From NCBI GenBank assembly GCA_030770535.1, contig JASVEC010000028.1, positions 372,001 to 436,000 of the forward strand: a stretch of 64,000 nt of DNA, written 5' to 3'. The notes below the pieces were generated by a model. The model did not search any database. It was not told the DNA's origin and worked only from the letters and a program-made list of their open reading frames with translations. Source of the stretch: Batkoa obscura. Its lineage: Eukaryota; Entomophthoromycota; Entomophthoromycetes; Entomophthorales; Batkoaceae. Both the position numbers and the translations under genes were made by a program. Below, in pieces: positions 36,662-48,391 of this stretch. How positions within the stretch are numbered: position 1 is the stretch's first letter; each line of letters opens with the position of its first letter.

Positions 36662-36967
36662 TTACACGTAAAATTTCATTGCTTTTTGGTTAAGTGAATC
36701 TGTTCTAGCATTAGCAGGTGTCAATGAAAGTCTTAAAGTTGGTATAACCCTTTTTAGAGGAATAGATTTGGACCTAGTTTTATTGGGTACAGGGATTGAA
36801 AACCCTATCATTAGCATATCATCAAAGTCTATCCTTCTTATTTCTTCAATGTATTCTAAAGGTAAAACAGATTCTACTATTATATTGTCGGAGGCGGATT
36901 TACGTCCAATTGAATGTTGTGAAGAAACTGGAGAATAGTTTTTAAATGTGTTGTTACAAATTTTCAT
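36662..36967 (-). CDS. Small hypothetical protein
   Basis: 101 residues, ATG at 36967, intronless. Ser/Arg/Pro-rich, with an acidic middle (EYIEEIRRIDFDDMLMIGFS) and a basic, Ser/Thr-rich C-terminal half (NKTRSKSIPLKRVIPTLRLSL TPANAR). Its codon use and amino-acid balance are protein-like compared with the flanks. It resembles in general style, though not by alignment, the small basic proteins at 44738 and 45836. No family recognised. Confidence 0.45.
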   Translation of the reverse strand: MKICNNTFKNYSPVSSQHSIGRKSASDNIIVESVLPLEYIEEIRRIDFDDMLMIGFSIPVPNKTRSKSIPLKRVIPTLRLSLTPANARTDSLNQKAMKFYV

Positions 36968-39031
36968 TTTTTTAAAAAGTTTTATGATATATGAATATTT
37001 ATAGTTATCAGTATTATTTTCTTATTGTCTGGAAGAATTTACAGTATTTATAGCTTATTTCAACAAAATGATGATAATACTTTGGTTTCCGAGCTTTATA
37101 ATTATATCATTTAAGACAGGGAACTGATTTAAGCCTATTATCAAAATAGGGCTTAGCCTAGATTAAAAAGATCAATGTTAGCAAACAAACTCTAGAAATA
37201 CTATAATTAATCGTGTATATTTGCCTATAGTAATTTGCAAGAAAAAGAGCATAGTTTTGTATTTATTAAGCCATTGTAATCACAAGACCCTAACTTAACG
37301 ACATGTAAGCCTATTTTTAGTTAATTAATCAATTGTTTAAAGGAAAGCAACTTATTTTTAAAAAATTGGAGGATTTTATTCCCAAATTGAGATTATAAGC
37401 TTGCAATTTTAGTGGAACATAATTTATGAGATTTTTTGGTTCCAAGTCCTTTTGTTGATTAAATGTATTTAGTAATATCAACAGTTGGATTAAAACATTA
37501 AAAACATATAAAATACATATACTCAATCATAGAAGTTAAATTATTGACTTTAAAACTATAACCCCTGCGACTTAAAGCCTCCATTTCAAAAAATTAATAT
37601 ATTTAGAGTAAGTTAATAAATAACTTCAAAATCTAAATGCCTTTTGACTAAATTTGAATATACACTTTATGTAATAATAGCAGTGTTGTTTATTTTGTAA
37701 GTAACAAGTGATATGTTCTTGGCTTTAAATTAATATAGTTGATAATAAGATGTGATATGAATGATATTTTAAATAATGAATATTTTGTATACTTTGAAGT
37801 TACACCAAATTTTTACTTTAAGAAAACAAATAGTAAATAAAATTATTAAATAAGTAAAGTTAATAAAGTTTAATTTTGTGACTTTAAGATGAATTTGTTA
37901 ATCACAGAATACTAATAAATTACAATTAAAAAATAACTAATAGGGTATAATTAAAATCAGTTTATTTATTTAAAAATCAATAGGATCATTCAAGTCTTAA
38001 ATTTTTAATAAGCATGTACTTTTAATATTTGATGTAATTTAAGTAAACAATATGTGGTAAAACGTGATATTAAAGCAAAGACAAAGTATTTATTATCAAA
38101 GCTTTTAATTTAATAAGCAAGCATGTCTAAAATTTACTTTTTACCTGATAGATATTTTGTAAGTATCTCAAAATATAAAGCTCTATTTAATAGCTCAATA
38201 GCGTAAACATTTTTACAGTATACATAAAAACTAGAGCAAGAAGAAATATTGAATACAGCTGTTGAAGTTCTGCGACTATTTTAACTATTGATGGGAGTGT
38301 TTTTCTGATTTCATTACTTTCTCCATTTTTAAGCACTATTCAAGTGGAAAAATTACTAGTAAAATTCTTAAACAAAAAAATCCATTCCCTGATTTTAAAA
38401 AAATGTTGAGTTCAGCTAAAATTTAAAAGCAGGCTATGAAAAAATCGGTTATTCTAATGATTTACTAAAAACTACCACTAAAAACTCGCAAAAGAGCCAA
38501 AACAATTGTATATTATTGCATCTATAATACAGAGTTGCGGGTTTTTTTTGATGATTAGCAACTTTTACAAATTCATTACCGGTTTTCGGCAAATCAAAAT
38601 TTTCCTATAATATAAAAACTGGGAAACAATTTTTGAAAAAGAGCATCAATTTATGAAAATTTAGTAATTATCAAAGTAAACATGACAGCCTTGGGTTGGA
38701 ACTGCTGTATAAACTATGGATTTTTAAGGGGTATGATATTTCATTGGTGCTTATAAAAGCAATGACATGTAAATTAGTAAAAATGAACAAACTACGATCT
38801 AAATCTTACATTAGATTGGGCAAAAGTTAGAAAAAGAAATGAGTTAAATTTAGTCATCCATCTACAGAATAAGTTATAATAATTTGATAACAAAGTCTAA
38901 AAATGGTGATTTTGCCCAATATGATAGTTACGGTGACGAAATATAAAACAAGCTCATAGCACTATATAAGACATTTGATTGTTCACATTGTTTGATTTTT
39001 TAAACATTTATTTTCACTTTTAAATATATAA
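36968..39031. other. Intergenic region with one MITE
   Basis: About 2 kb of AT-rich sequence holding MITE copy 13 (38290-38393); the last ~150 bases are the HIS4 promoter, with a TATATAAG-like stretch near 38960. No other features. Confidence 0.55.
38290..38393 (-). mobile_element. Fold-back MITE, copy 13
   Basis: Diverged ends (GATGGGAGTG, CCATTCCCTG) but a full minus-strand core; probably one of the older copies. Confidence 0.8.
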
Positions 39032-41803
39032 ATGGTACTTCCTTTAATTACCTTAGAGAAATTCCTTTCTTTGTATAACTCAAATGGAGACAAACTATTG
39101 TCAGCAATCAAATACTTGCCTAGCATATTAGTCGACTTGAGCGATCAGGAGGAGGAAGGCTTTAATCAAGTAATCCAATATATCAAGGAGCTTAGCGAAC
39201 CATTTAACTTTAGTGTTTTACTAGATGTACGTCATAGTGATTTGGCTTTTAATTTTTTGGATATTGGAATCAAGCAAGTGATAATGTGGTGTAAAGAAAG
39301 CCATGATCTGAAAGATTTGCTAACAATCGCACCCTCATTTCCAAAAGAAAGATTTGGTTGCCTACTTGATTACAAAACCCTGAAAGAAGATTTTTTAGCG
39401 AATTTGCCTATCATATTACCCCATTTTAGTACCATTGGGTTTCATTCAAACAACGTTGAACTAAACTCAAATACTCTAATATTGCAATTATCTCAAAGTC
39501 AAAGTAAACAATATAACGGTCAATGGTTAGTTCAAAACTTACGTTTGCCCGAAAAAAGTATGTTAAGTCAGCTTAAAAATAACAATATAGATGCGATTAT
39601 ACCAGCTCATCAGCTTACTTTGGATGAGATTACCGAAGAGCCAGGAAAAGACGAAAAACTTAACCTAGCAGAAGCAATATTGGCACCAGTCAAATCAGAT
39701 AGAGAGGATCAATTAATTTCTACTTGTGTAGTTGATCAATTAGGGACTTGTTTAGGTTTGGTATACTCAAATTATTCTTCAGTTTTAGAGTCTTTAAAGA
39801 CAGGTCAAGGTGTTTATTTTTCTCGTAAAAGAGGATTATGGCATAAAGGGATTACTTCAGGCTCTCATCAACATTTGTTGAAAATAGAGATGGATTGCGA
39901 CTTTGATACATTAAAATTTACTGTTATCCAACATGGTTCAGGTATTTATCATTATTATATTAATATAAATAATTATAAAATTACAAATGTTTAGGTTTTT
40001 GTCATCTTGAAACTCTTACATGTTTTGGAAAAGGAAATGGTTTAGTTGAATTAGAAAGAACAATCCAAAGTCGTAAAAATTCGGCTCCAGAAGGATCATA
40101 CACCCATAGATTATTTACGGATACATCGCTATTAAATTCCAAGATTATGGAGGAGGCTGAAGAATTATGTCAGGCAGAAAATAAGAATGACGTAACTTTC
40201 GAAGCGGCAGATTTAATGTATTTTTTAATGGTAAAATGTGCGATGGTTGGAAGTAGATTAGGAGAAGTATTAAATAATTTACAAAAGAAATCATTAAAAG
40301 TGCAAAGACGTGCTGGAGATGCTAAGCCTAAATGGTTACCAAAAATCGATAATAAGAATTTAGATCTTAATCAAATGAAAGCCAAGTTACCTACACCTGA
40401 TATATTTAAAGTTAAAGAACCCAATTGGCCTCTACCTTATCAATTAACCACTTATAATCACGATGAAATATCAGAAAATGAAAGACAATCTCTTTTGAAG
40501 AGACCAATTTTAAACAACAAAGAGATATTCAATAGAGTGGATCCAATTCTTCAAGAAGTAAGACAAAGGGGGGATATCGCTATATTGGAATTTACCGCAA
40601 AGTTTGATCAAGTAGAGTTAGAAGAAACATGTATGGTTGCTCCTTTCCCATCCAACTTGATGGAACTAAGTCCAGAAACTAAACAAGCAATCGATGAAGC
40701 TTATGAAAATATATTGAAGTTTCATTTGGCGCAAAAAGAAAAAGACACGATTCTAGAGGTTGAAACTAGCAAAGGAGTTATTTGTACTAGGTTTTCTAGG
40801 GCTATTGAAAGAGTAGGCCTATATATTCCTGGAGGTACTGCAGTTTTACCATCTACAGCTTTGATGTTAGGTATTCCAGCTAAAGTAGCTGGATGTAGTG
40901 AAATTATTTTTGCAACCCCTCCTAGAAAAGATGGTACAATTGCACCAGAAGTAGTTTATGTAGCTGAAAAAGTAGGAGCAACTCATATCTTGAAAGCTGG
41001 TGGAGCACAAGCAGTAGCTGCTTTAGCTTATGGCACAAATACTGTACCAAAAGTGGATAAAATATGTGGACCCGGCAACCAATATGTTACTTGCGCTAAA
41101 ATGATTGTACAGAATGACCCAAGTAATTTAGTAAGTATTGATATGCCAGCTGGGCCTTCAGAGATACTTGTTATTGCAGACGCAACTTCAAACCCAAAAT
41201 TTGTTGCTTCTGATTTATTATCACAGGCAGAACACGGGGAGGATTCACAATCGGTGTTAGTTACAGTTGGTTTGGATGAAGCTAAAATTCAAGACATCCT
41301 TAAAGAAGTTGAATCTCAAGCAAAAGTATTGCCTAGAAACGAAATCATTGAAAAATCTTTAGCACACTCTTTCTTATTAACAACTGAGAACCAAGAACAA
41401 GCCGTTGCCTTTTCTAATGATTATGCACCAGAACATTTAATTATTCAGGTCGATGAACCTCACCAGTGGATGGATAAAATTATTAATGCAGGTTCGGTTT
41501 TCTTGGGACATTATTCGCCAGAAAGGTAATTAGATTTATATTTTGTATAGTAATATACCTTTAACTTGTTGATTTAGCTGTGGGGACTATGCCTCAGGTA
41601 CAAATCATACATTACCAACTTATGGTTATGCTCGTATGTACTCTGGTGTTGGCACTAGTACTTTTCAAAAGTATATCACTAGTCAATATCTAACTGAAGA
41701 AGGAATCAAAAATTTGGGTCCAACAGTGATGCATTTGGCAGGGATCGAAGGTTTAGAAGGCCATTCAAATGCAGTAAGAGTAAGATTGGAAAGCTTAAAT
41801 TAG
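39032..41803 (+). CDS. HIS4: Trifunctional histidine biosynthesis protein
   Basis: Three exons (39032-39941, 39995-41525, 41578-41803) give 888 residues. Domain order is that of fungal His4: an N-terminal non-catalytic region (1-~225); phosphoribosyl-AMP cyclohydrolase (~228-310; [35 protein letters not shown]); phosphoribosyl-ATP pyrophosphohydrolase (~310-410; [32 protein letters not shown]); and histidinol dehydrogenase (~430-888; [90 protein letters not shown]). It catalyses steps 2, 3 and the last two oxidations of histidine synthesis. Both introns are close to 53 bases and split Gly or Ser codons inside conserved motifs, confirming them. Slightly longer than yeast His4. Confidence 0.97.
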
Positions 41804-42079
41804 AAAATTATATCCCAATTTTTTAAACAGTTTTTTAAAGCTTATTTTAAAAAGACTACTATTAATAAAATCACATTATATATCATTTTATTATTAGTTA
41901 ATATGCTATTTATAAAAATAACAGAATCATTGCAAAATTTAATTTTAAGCAAAACACTTAAATTTCTAAAGAATTAAGATTACGCTATAGTTTATTTTAG
42001 CTTTTTCATCGTGATAATTTAAAAAAACAAAAGTATAAAGGATATTTGATAGTAAGTTATAATATATAAGGATAATAAA

Positions 42080-42653
42080 ATGAGTCAAAAAGAAGTTCAA
42101 GATATGATAAATGATGGTAAGAAAATAAATAAATAATTGACGTAATACAAAGTAAATGATGTATTTTTAGATTTAAGCGAACTGTTAAAAGATAGTAATT
42201 TAGGACAGAATAAATTAAATATAGAAGGAGTAAATAATCCATTATTAAAACCAAACTTATTAAATAAAGCTCAATTAGTATAATGATTTAAATTCCCTAT
42301 TAAAAGAGCAATCACATAACTCCCAGAACGCCATTGAAGAATTGGAATTAGTAGGTTTAACTAATATAAATAGTTAAGTTGAATATCATTATAAACAAAA
42401 TAGATAGAGAACCAAGATTTATTTAACGATAAGACTCAAACTTCTTTGAATAAGTTAACCGATCATTTATCTTCGGCATTTAAACAAGTAGATCAATTAG
42501 AAGTAACACTAATTTATTTATATTTATAAAAAAAGATTTAATTGGATATAGGATTTGATCAACTTTGTGGATAAAAAAGCTAATGCTTTGGATTCTAGAA
42601 TTAATGCTTTGGAGTTAGAGCAGAATGAATGGTTAAAAAATAATAAATCATGA
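42080..42653 (+). CDS. Small coiled-coil protein, possibly BLOC-1 subunit-like
   Basis: Five tiny exons (42080-42116, 42171-42277, 42327-42354, 42408-42502, 42552-42653) with matching phases join into 122 residues, starting MSQKEVQDMINDDLSELLKD. The second half forms heptads: SLNKLTDHLSSAFKQVDQLE, DLINFVDKKANALDSRINAL, ELEQNEWLKNNKS. The phrase QVDQLEDLINFVDKKANALD resembles the C-terminal helix of BLOC-1 subunit 4 (cappuccino/Cnl1), but coiled coils mislead and I am not sure. Introns are 48-54 bases, typical of this genome, and the frame is unbroken, so the gene is real even if unnamed. It lies 276 bases after HIS4 on the same strand. Confidence 0.6.
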
Positions 42654-44737
42654 AGCCATTGATAAATTTCATCACTTTGCTAAGGATTCTTCGTTGATAA
42701 TTAAGCGTTTGTTTTTCATTTAATATATAGGGTTTATCTATTTATAAGAGCTCTTTTAATTTTCCTTCATTCCTCTCATCTTTGAAATGGATTATTTCCT
42801 TTTTATTTTTATCATTCAATATAAAATAAACTATACTATTTATATTTCGGAATAGTTGATTACTGTTTACATTTGTTTTATTTCCTTTAACTATTTTATA
42901 TAAAATAAGTGATGTTGTTTTTACTTTTACTTTTTTACTTTTAATAATAAAATCGAGTTACAAACATGAATTAAGATAGTAAGAGTTAGGGAAGTAATTA
43001 TTTACTTTTGTCACCTTTAAAATAAGTCTCAATTTTTATTTTAATTGAGGTTGACTATCATTGTAATTAAAATTTATACTGTTTCTATTATTGAAATGAA
43101 TGAAATAGTGCTAATTGAAATTAGTAGAAAGCTGTGTTATGTTAATCAATTTGTTATATGTGGTACGGGATCAATTAAACTACACCTTCAATTAGGAATT
43201 GAATGGAATAATATCCTAAATAAGAAATTAGACTTATTATTGCAACAGTATAAATTAAGGAAGGTGGAGTAATAAAATAAATTGTAGATAATAAATTAAT
43301 GTATAGGTATTATTAACAATATGACCATTTTTGATTGTGAATTGAATAAAGATTAAATTAGCAATATTTTAAAAATGATACTATTAAATGAAACTTATAA
43401 TTAATTTATTTTTCATTAAGAGAAAAGAACAAAACAAGATTAACTTAAGGCATTGAACTACTAGTCAATTAATATTGAAAATATAACACTGTTAAACTAA
43501 TAATAACTTTTATAGTAATTATGTTATTTTTAATCTAAACCTCAACAATGACTAGAAGATAGTTTATTTAAATCTTTAATTAACACATTGTGTGCTTTTA
43601 ATTTAATAGTATTTTTATTCTTAATTTAAAACGCTTCATTTTAGTATCAAAAAATAGAAAATTTTAAATTTACTGTTGTATATTTTATTACATTCTTATT
43701 TATAAACAGTATAGTATAGATATACTGATCCTTTAGCTTCTCATTTTTATTAAAATTAGGTTATACTTTTATATGTTGAATTTATACAATCTTCATTGAA
43801 TAATATAAATGTTGACTCCTTTTCCTAAAAAATAATATTGTAAACTAATATTTAGCTTTTTAAAGACTAGTTAATCATATTTCCATTGTTTATTAACTGA
43901 ATTAGAGTTAATGAAGTGATGACATGGATTTAATTATATTAAAATTTAATGATATTGTTTTATCTAAAACAACAAAATTCGATTATTTCTCCGGTTTAGA
44001 ATCAAACATTCAGTAATTAAAATAAAAGTATGGTTTTCATAGCCAATGATATTGATTTCAAACTACCAACTCTCTATTTCATTTGTTAGTATAAATAAAC
44101 GATAGATTAGTGATCCAAATAATAAATGCTGCCCCATAACCCCTTAACACTTAGTTCTTTTTGTTTTCCAAACCTAAATGTAGTCTTCCTTAAACAAAAC
44201 TTATATTTACTATATTTAATATATCTAATATATTTTATTTATCTTTGAAATCTCGTTATTCTTTATTGAGTATTTGATAATATTTCTTGTACAATAAAAT
44301 AATATATTATACCCATTTTAATGATATAAATAAGCATCAAGGCGGAAATACTCTACACCAATTAATTAAGCTAATAACATAATTTAGTTTGTTGGTGCAA
44401 TTAATGTGTTCTTGAATACAGAATAGTAATGTATTATGATTCAGCCCCATGATCATTAACTGATACAAAAAAGTCGCTCAAAATCTTAATTTAGTAAAAT
44501 TTCCATATAACTTTTCCGTTATGACATAATTTAAGATTTTGGTCCGATAAAAAATCAGAAATGAAAAATCAAGTGGTTGAGTTATGACTGAATTTTATTC
44601 AAAAATACACCCTCCTTAAATAACTAAGCAAATTGAAAATAATAAATACCCTTGATTTTCCTTTCATCAAATTATTTTTTTTTTAAAAAAATCTTTGATT
44701 TTTTGCTCTATTATTTTTCATAAATACAAATAAAGTT
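42654..44737. other. Gene-poor region, nothing firmly recognised
   Basis: Over 2 kb of AT-rich DNA. A 75-codon plus-strand frame at 43045-43272 (contains NQFVICGTGSIKLHLQLG) has no flanking support. No MITE copies. Confidence 0.5.
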
Positions 44738-45118
44738 ATGTACAATATTACTTCAAATGTTAATGTTACTTTTTTAAATAATAAAGTTCATCCATTCAAG
44801 TCACGTATAGCTTTACTACGTAATGAAGATGTCAAGATTGAACGTGCTTTAATAATAGACGCCCCTTCTGCAAGAAGCTTAAGCGTTGGTAGTGGTTTTG
44901 TTTTACCATCTACTAATTCGCCTCTCTCATGCAAAACTGTGAAGCGTTCTGATCTTCCACCTCATCTTAAGCGTCGCTCATATGAGTTAGAGATTGACTC
45001 ATCTGATGAAGAAGAACTTCCAGAAATGAGAGGTCTTGCTGCAAGGTATAATGAACCAAACCAAAAGTTGCGCAGAATTAGCGGCTTTGGTTTACCTAAC
45101 TACAATATAAGTTGTTAA
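44738..45118 (+). CDS. Small basic protein, KSRIA/KRSDLP family member 1
   Basis: 126 residues, intronless, ATG 44738. Conserved blocks shared with the convergent gene at 45836: FKSRIALLRNEDVKIERAL, then SPLSCKTVKRSDLPPHLKR. An acidic segment (ELEIDSSDEEELPEM) and a basic, aromatic tail (QKLRRISGFGLPNYNISC) follow. Codon use is GC-richer than the surroundings (CGT, CTT, TCT preferences), suggesting real and fairly strong expression. No signal peptide or membrane segment; probably intracellular. No family recognised. Confidence 0.65.
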   Translation: MYNITSNVNVTFLNNKVHPFKSRIALLRNEDVKIERALIIDAPSARSLSVGSGFVLPSTNSPLSCKTVKRSDLPPHLKRRSYELEIDSSDEEELPEMRGLAARYNEPNQKLRRISGFGLPNYNISC

Positions 45119-45835
45119 TCAAAAACACTCCTAACCGAAATAGTTCAAAGAGCTAAATCCTTTATATCTTTCTATCAGTTTATCTTTTGACTATGCTTTT
45201 GCCTTTTGTTGAATAAAAATAATTTATTGTTAAAGATTGTTGGATTTTCAATTGTATTTTAGTATTAAAGTGTAACACTAACAGCTTATTAACTCAGTAG
45301 TGATTTGTTTAGTTTAACTGAAAGAAGTAAAAAATATTATCAGCAATGATAAATTATTAGCAATTAATAGTAAATTTTGCTAATTAAAGCTGCAAAACAA
45401 AAGACCAACTTTAAGGATTCTAACGTATATTATACAAATATCATACTGACAATTGCTGTACAAGTTATCCTATATAATAATATTTATTAATTTATTCTAA
45501 ATACTATCTTTTTAGTATTGAATTAGATAATTTAAAATAACAATTATAATATAATAAATAAACATCTAACGTTAAATAAAAAATTTTTTTATTTTTTTAA
45601 ATAAACATGACCTTTTCCTAGATCAAGATAATATCAAACTTATGAATTTTGATGAGTGTTATTTTAGCATAAAGACTAAGCTGTGGTATATTTAAATTCG
45701 ATATTCACAATGAACTAAGAAATTAGCTCTATTAACTATTCCAGTTCAACCGAATTTTGATTATTAGATTCAAAAGTCAACTTCACTGAAGCAAATGTAA
45801 CATTTTGACTAATAGAAGGTTAAATATTATTAATA
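45119..45835. other. Convergent 3' region
   Basis: About 700 bases between the two convergent paralogues; AT-rich, no features seen. Confidence 0.5.
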
Positions 45836-46210
45836 TTAAATACAAATTAAATTATACGTTTTAAAAGCCTTGAAGGATCCAATACTTCCTAAATATCCAT
45901 ACGAAGATTTGTCAGCTCTATTCCCTCTTAAATAATCCTCTTGAATTTCACAACCTTGACGCTTAAGATGAGATGGTAGATCACTTCTTTTTGATGTTTT
46001 AAAAGAAAGAGGCGATTGTAATGTAACTGCTGATACATTGATACTTTTTGATACCATACTTTCAACTAATAAACTTTTATTGATTTTTACAGCTTCGTCA
46101 CGAAGATGAGCAATACGTGATTTTAATGGACGGGATTGAACAAAAGTGTTTTGACATAAATATGATGGCTCATTATTACCATTTGACGCGGTTAAAGGGT
46201 AGTTGATCAT
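45836..46210 (-). CDS. Small basic protein, KSRIA/KRSDLP family member 2
   Basis: 124 residues, intronless, ATG 46210. It shares with the gene at 44738 the blocks LKSRIAHLRDEAVKINKSLL and SPLSFKTSKRSDLPSHLKR at the same spacing, and a short C-terminal NYNISC/TYNLICI similarity, while linkers differ. The pair is therefore an inverted duplication, diverged but under constraint in the two blocks. Function unknown; the basic/hydrophobic blocks could bind a partner protein or nucleic acid. Confidence 0.65.
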   Translation of the reverse strand: MINYPLTASNGNNEPSYLCQNTFVQSRPLKSRIAHLRDEAVKINKSLLVESMVSKSINVSAVTLQSPLSFKTSKRSDLPSHLKRQGCEIQEDYLRGNRADKSSYGYLGSIGSFKAFKTYNLICI

Positions 46211-48391
46211 TTTTAATTTATTTAATCACTAACTTATTTTTCCGCGTTTAAATGGAAAGTAAATAAATGAACTAAAATTTTTGCTTTAAAAACGGGCATC
46301 AAGGGTATTTATTATTTTTAAAGCTAAGTTTAAAAGGTTTGTGTGTAGAGAATAACTATGACTCATGTTATCCTTATGATTTTGATTCCTAATAAATTGA
46401 TTGGATATTCAAATATTACGCTTTTCTTATGTTCATATTTATTGGCTATTCTATTGCAAAAAATGACTGATTGGGCTAGTTTTGGAACGTTTTATTATTT
46501 TGCAAAGTCTGAAAGAGACTTTTATCCAATTAAAAATGTCTTCAACTTCATGTTACTTAAATTTTATTTCACCTTTACAGTTTTTCAAAAATTAAAGTTA
46601 AATTTTAGATCAGATATCCAGTAATTTAGTTGCTATACTTTGAGTACAATTTTTCAATAAAAATAATTGGCTTCTAATTTGAGCAGAGATCAAATTTAAA
46701 ATTCTAAAATTTCGTAAAATAATTTTTATATCGTGTTATTTTAAATGATATATAGGGGTGTTTTTTTGGCTTCATCACTTTTTCAATTTTTTAAGCACTA
46801 TTTGAGCGGAAAAATTATTAGTAGAATTCTTAAACACAAAAACACATCCCCATATATTAAATATGTTTTTGTCAATAACGATAATTTATTGTATTTAAAT
46901 TGGAGATAATTAAGTCAAAAAAATTGTATAGATTTCTTTGTAGTTACTCATTAAGATTTCATTTAAAATAGCTTTTAAAACATTGGATTCGGTTTGAAAA
47001 ATATACTTAAAAAAGTTAAACTTTATTATAGTTTTAATTCTTGAAAGCCTTCATTATATTATTTAATTTAATTATGTGTTCAGTTTATATTTTAAATTTA
47101 ATGCCAATATTTTATTGTTTAAAAGATTATTCGAACCTTAAAATACACGCATCATTGATCTTTTTTAAAAATCCTTAAATAGCTGAATCGGTATATTGCG
47201 ACAACCTAAAAAATATAAAATTGTAATTATAGTTTATTATTATTTTAGAAGATACTGCTAATCAGTGTTTTAATGACAAATTGTATTCTTGTTTTATAGT
47301 AGAGGCATTCAACTACTAGCTCTGCTAATATTTTTAACTAGTAAAAAATAAAGTAAATGTTATGCTACATTAACTAAGATCCTATGATTTATATACCATA
47401 TTAATTTTAATATTTAATTTCATAGATAGTTGCTATCTACGAAAAAGTGTTTTGTATTTACTGTTTGTAGTAATTTATATCTAAGTTAAATTTCTACAAT
47501 CTCTAATGACTCTTGACCAAATGTATATAAGAAAATAAAATGGTTGTTACAAAAATTAGTATATTTTTATTTTTAAATTATATTCAATAACACTATTACC
47601 AATCATTTATAAAATAATATAGCCAAATTTTTTCATCTATACTTTTCATATGTAATAGTTTGTATGGTAATAATTTATAATTTTAGGCTTGATTTATCAT
47701 TAACCTTTACTATTCCACGAAATTGTGGGGGCTTTTGAATTTTAATATGAAATAATAACTTTTAATTTTATAGCAAAATGTAAATAAACTTAATATGCTA
47801 CTTTATTTATCGTTAATGACTATTAGGGTTCGATAGTGTTTAAATTTCAAGTTGTAATTATCGTATAATTTGTGAATTTGTAGTAGAATATACCCAAGAA
47901 TTAGAGGATTAAATCCAAGTTTTAGTAAAAATGATCTTAAAAATAGTCACAGTATCTTTTTATGCAGATTTGGCTTTTTATCCTCACCCTAAGTTCTGCA
48001 AAAAAGAACGCAATAATATTTTATTGGCTAGTGTAAGCATTATTATAAACCTAAAGAAGTCACTTAAGAAAATTAGAATACAAATCATTGTTTATACGGT
48101 TGTAAATATAAATTTATCATTAGCAAGTATATCGAAGTGATATATAACACACTAATCATAGTTAATTTACTTTTCACATTTTTACACGCTTACAAAGGAC
48201 CACTTTATAATACTTGCTTTGGACGGAAATAAGGTTAGTTTTTTATAGACATATTTTTACCCTAAATGACCAAATATAACTCTTAATTTATCGAAGCTTA
48301 TATCATAAATGTAACTCTTTTCTTTTAGATTTCCATAAAATTATAACTAAGAGAATAATTTAAAACATTCAGGTTATATCAAATTAAAAAA
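46211..48391. other. Gene-poor region with one MITE
   Basis: Contains MITE copy 14 (46750-46855). Short hydrophobic open frames at 46358 and 47931 are not convincing. The right end is the promoter of the SAPS gene. Confidence 0.55.
46750..46855 (-). mobile_element. Fold-back MITE, copy 14
   Basis: Ends ATATAGGGGTG and CATCCCCATAT; full minus-strand core. Confidence 0.9.

Noticed and set aside
43045-43272. 75-codon frame with ICGTGSIKLHLQLG
   Set aside because: Isolated, no splice-compatible flanking exons found, no family recognised.
46358-46624. 88-codon membrane-like frame
   Set aside because: No homologue, no coding composition beyond AT bias.
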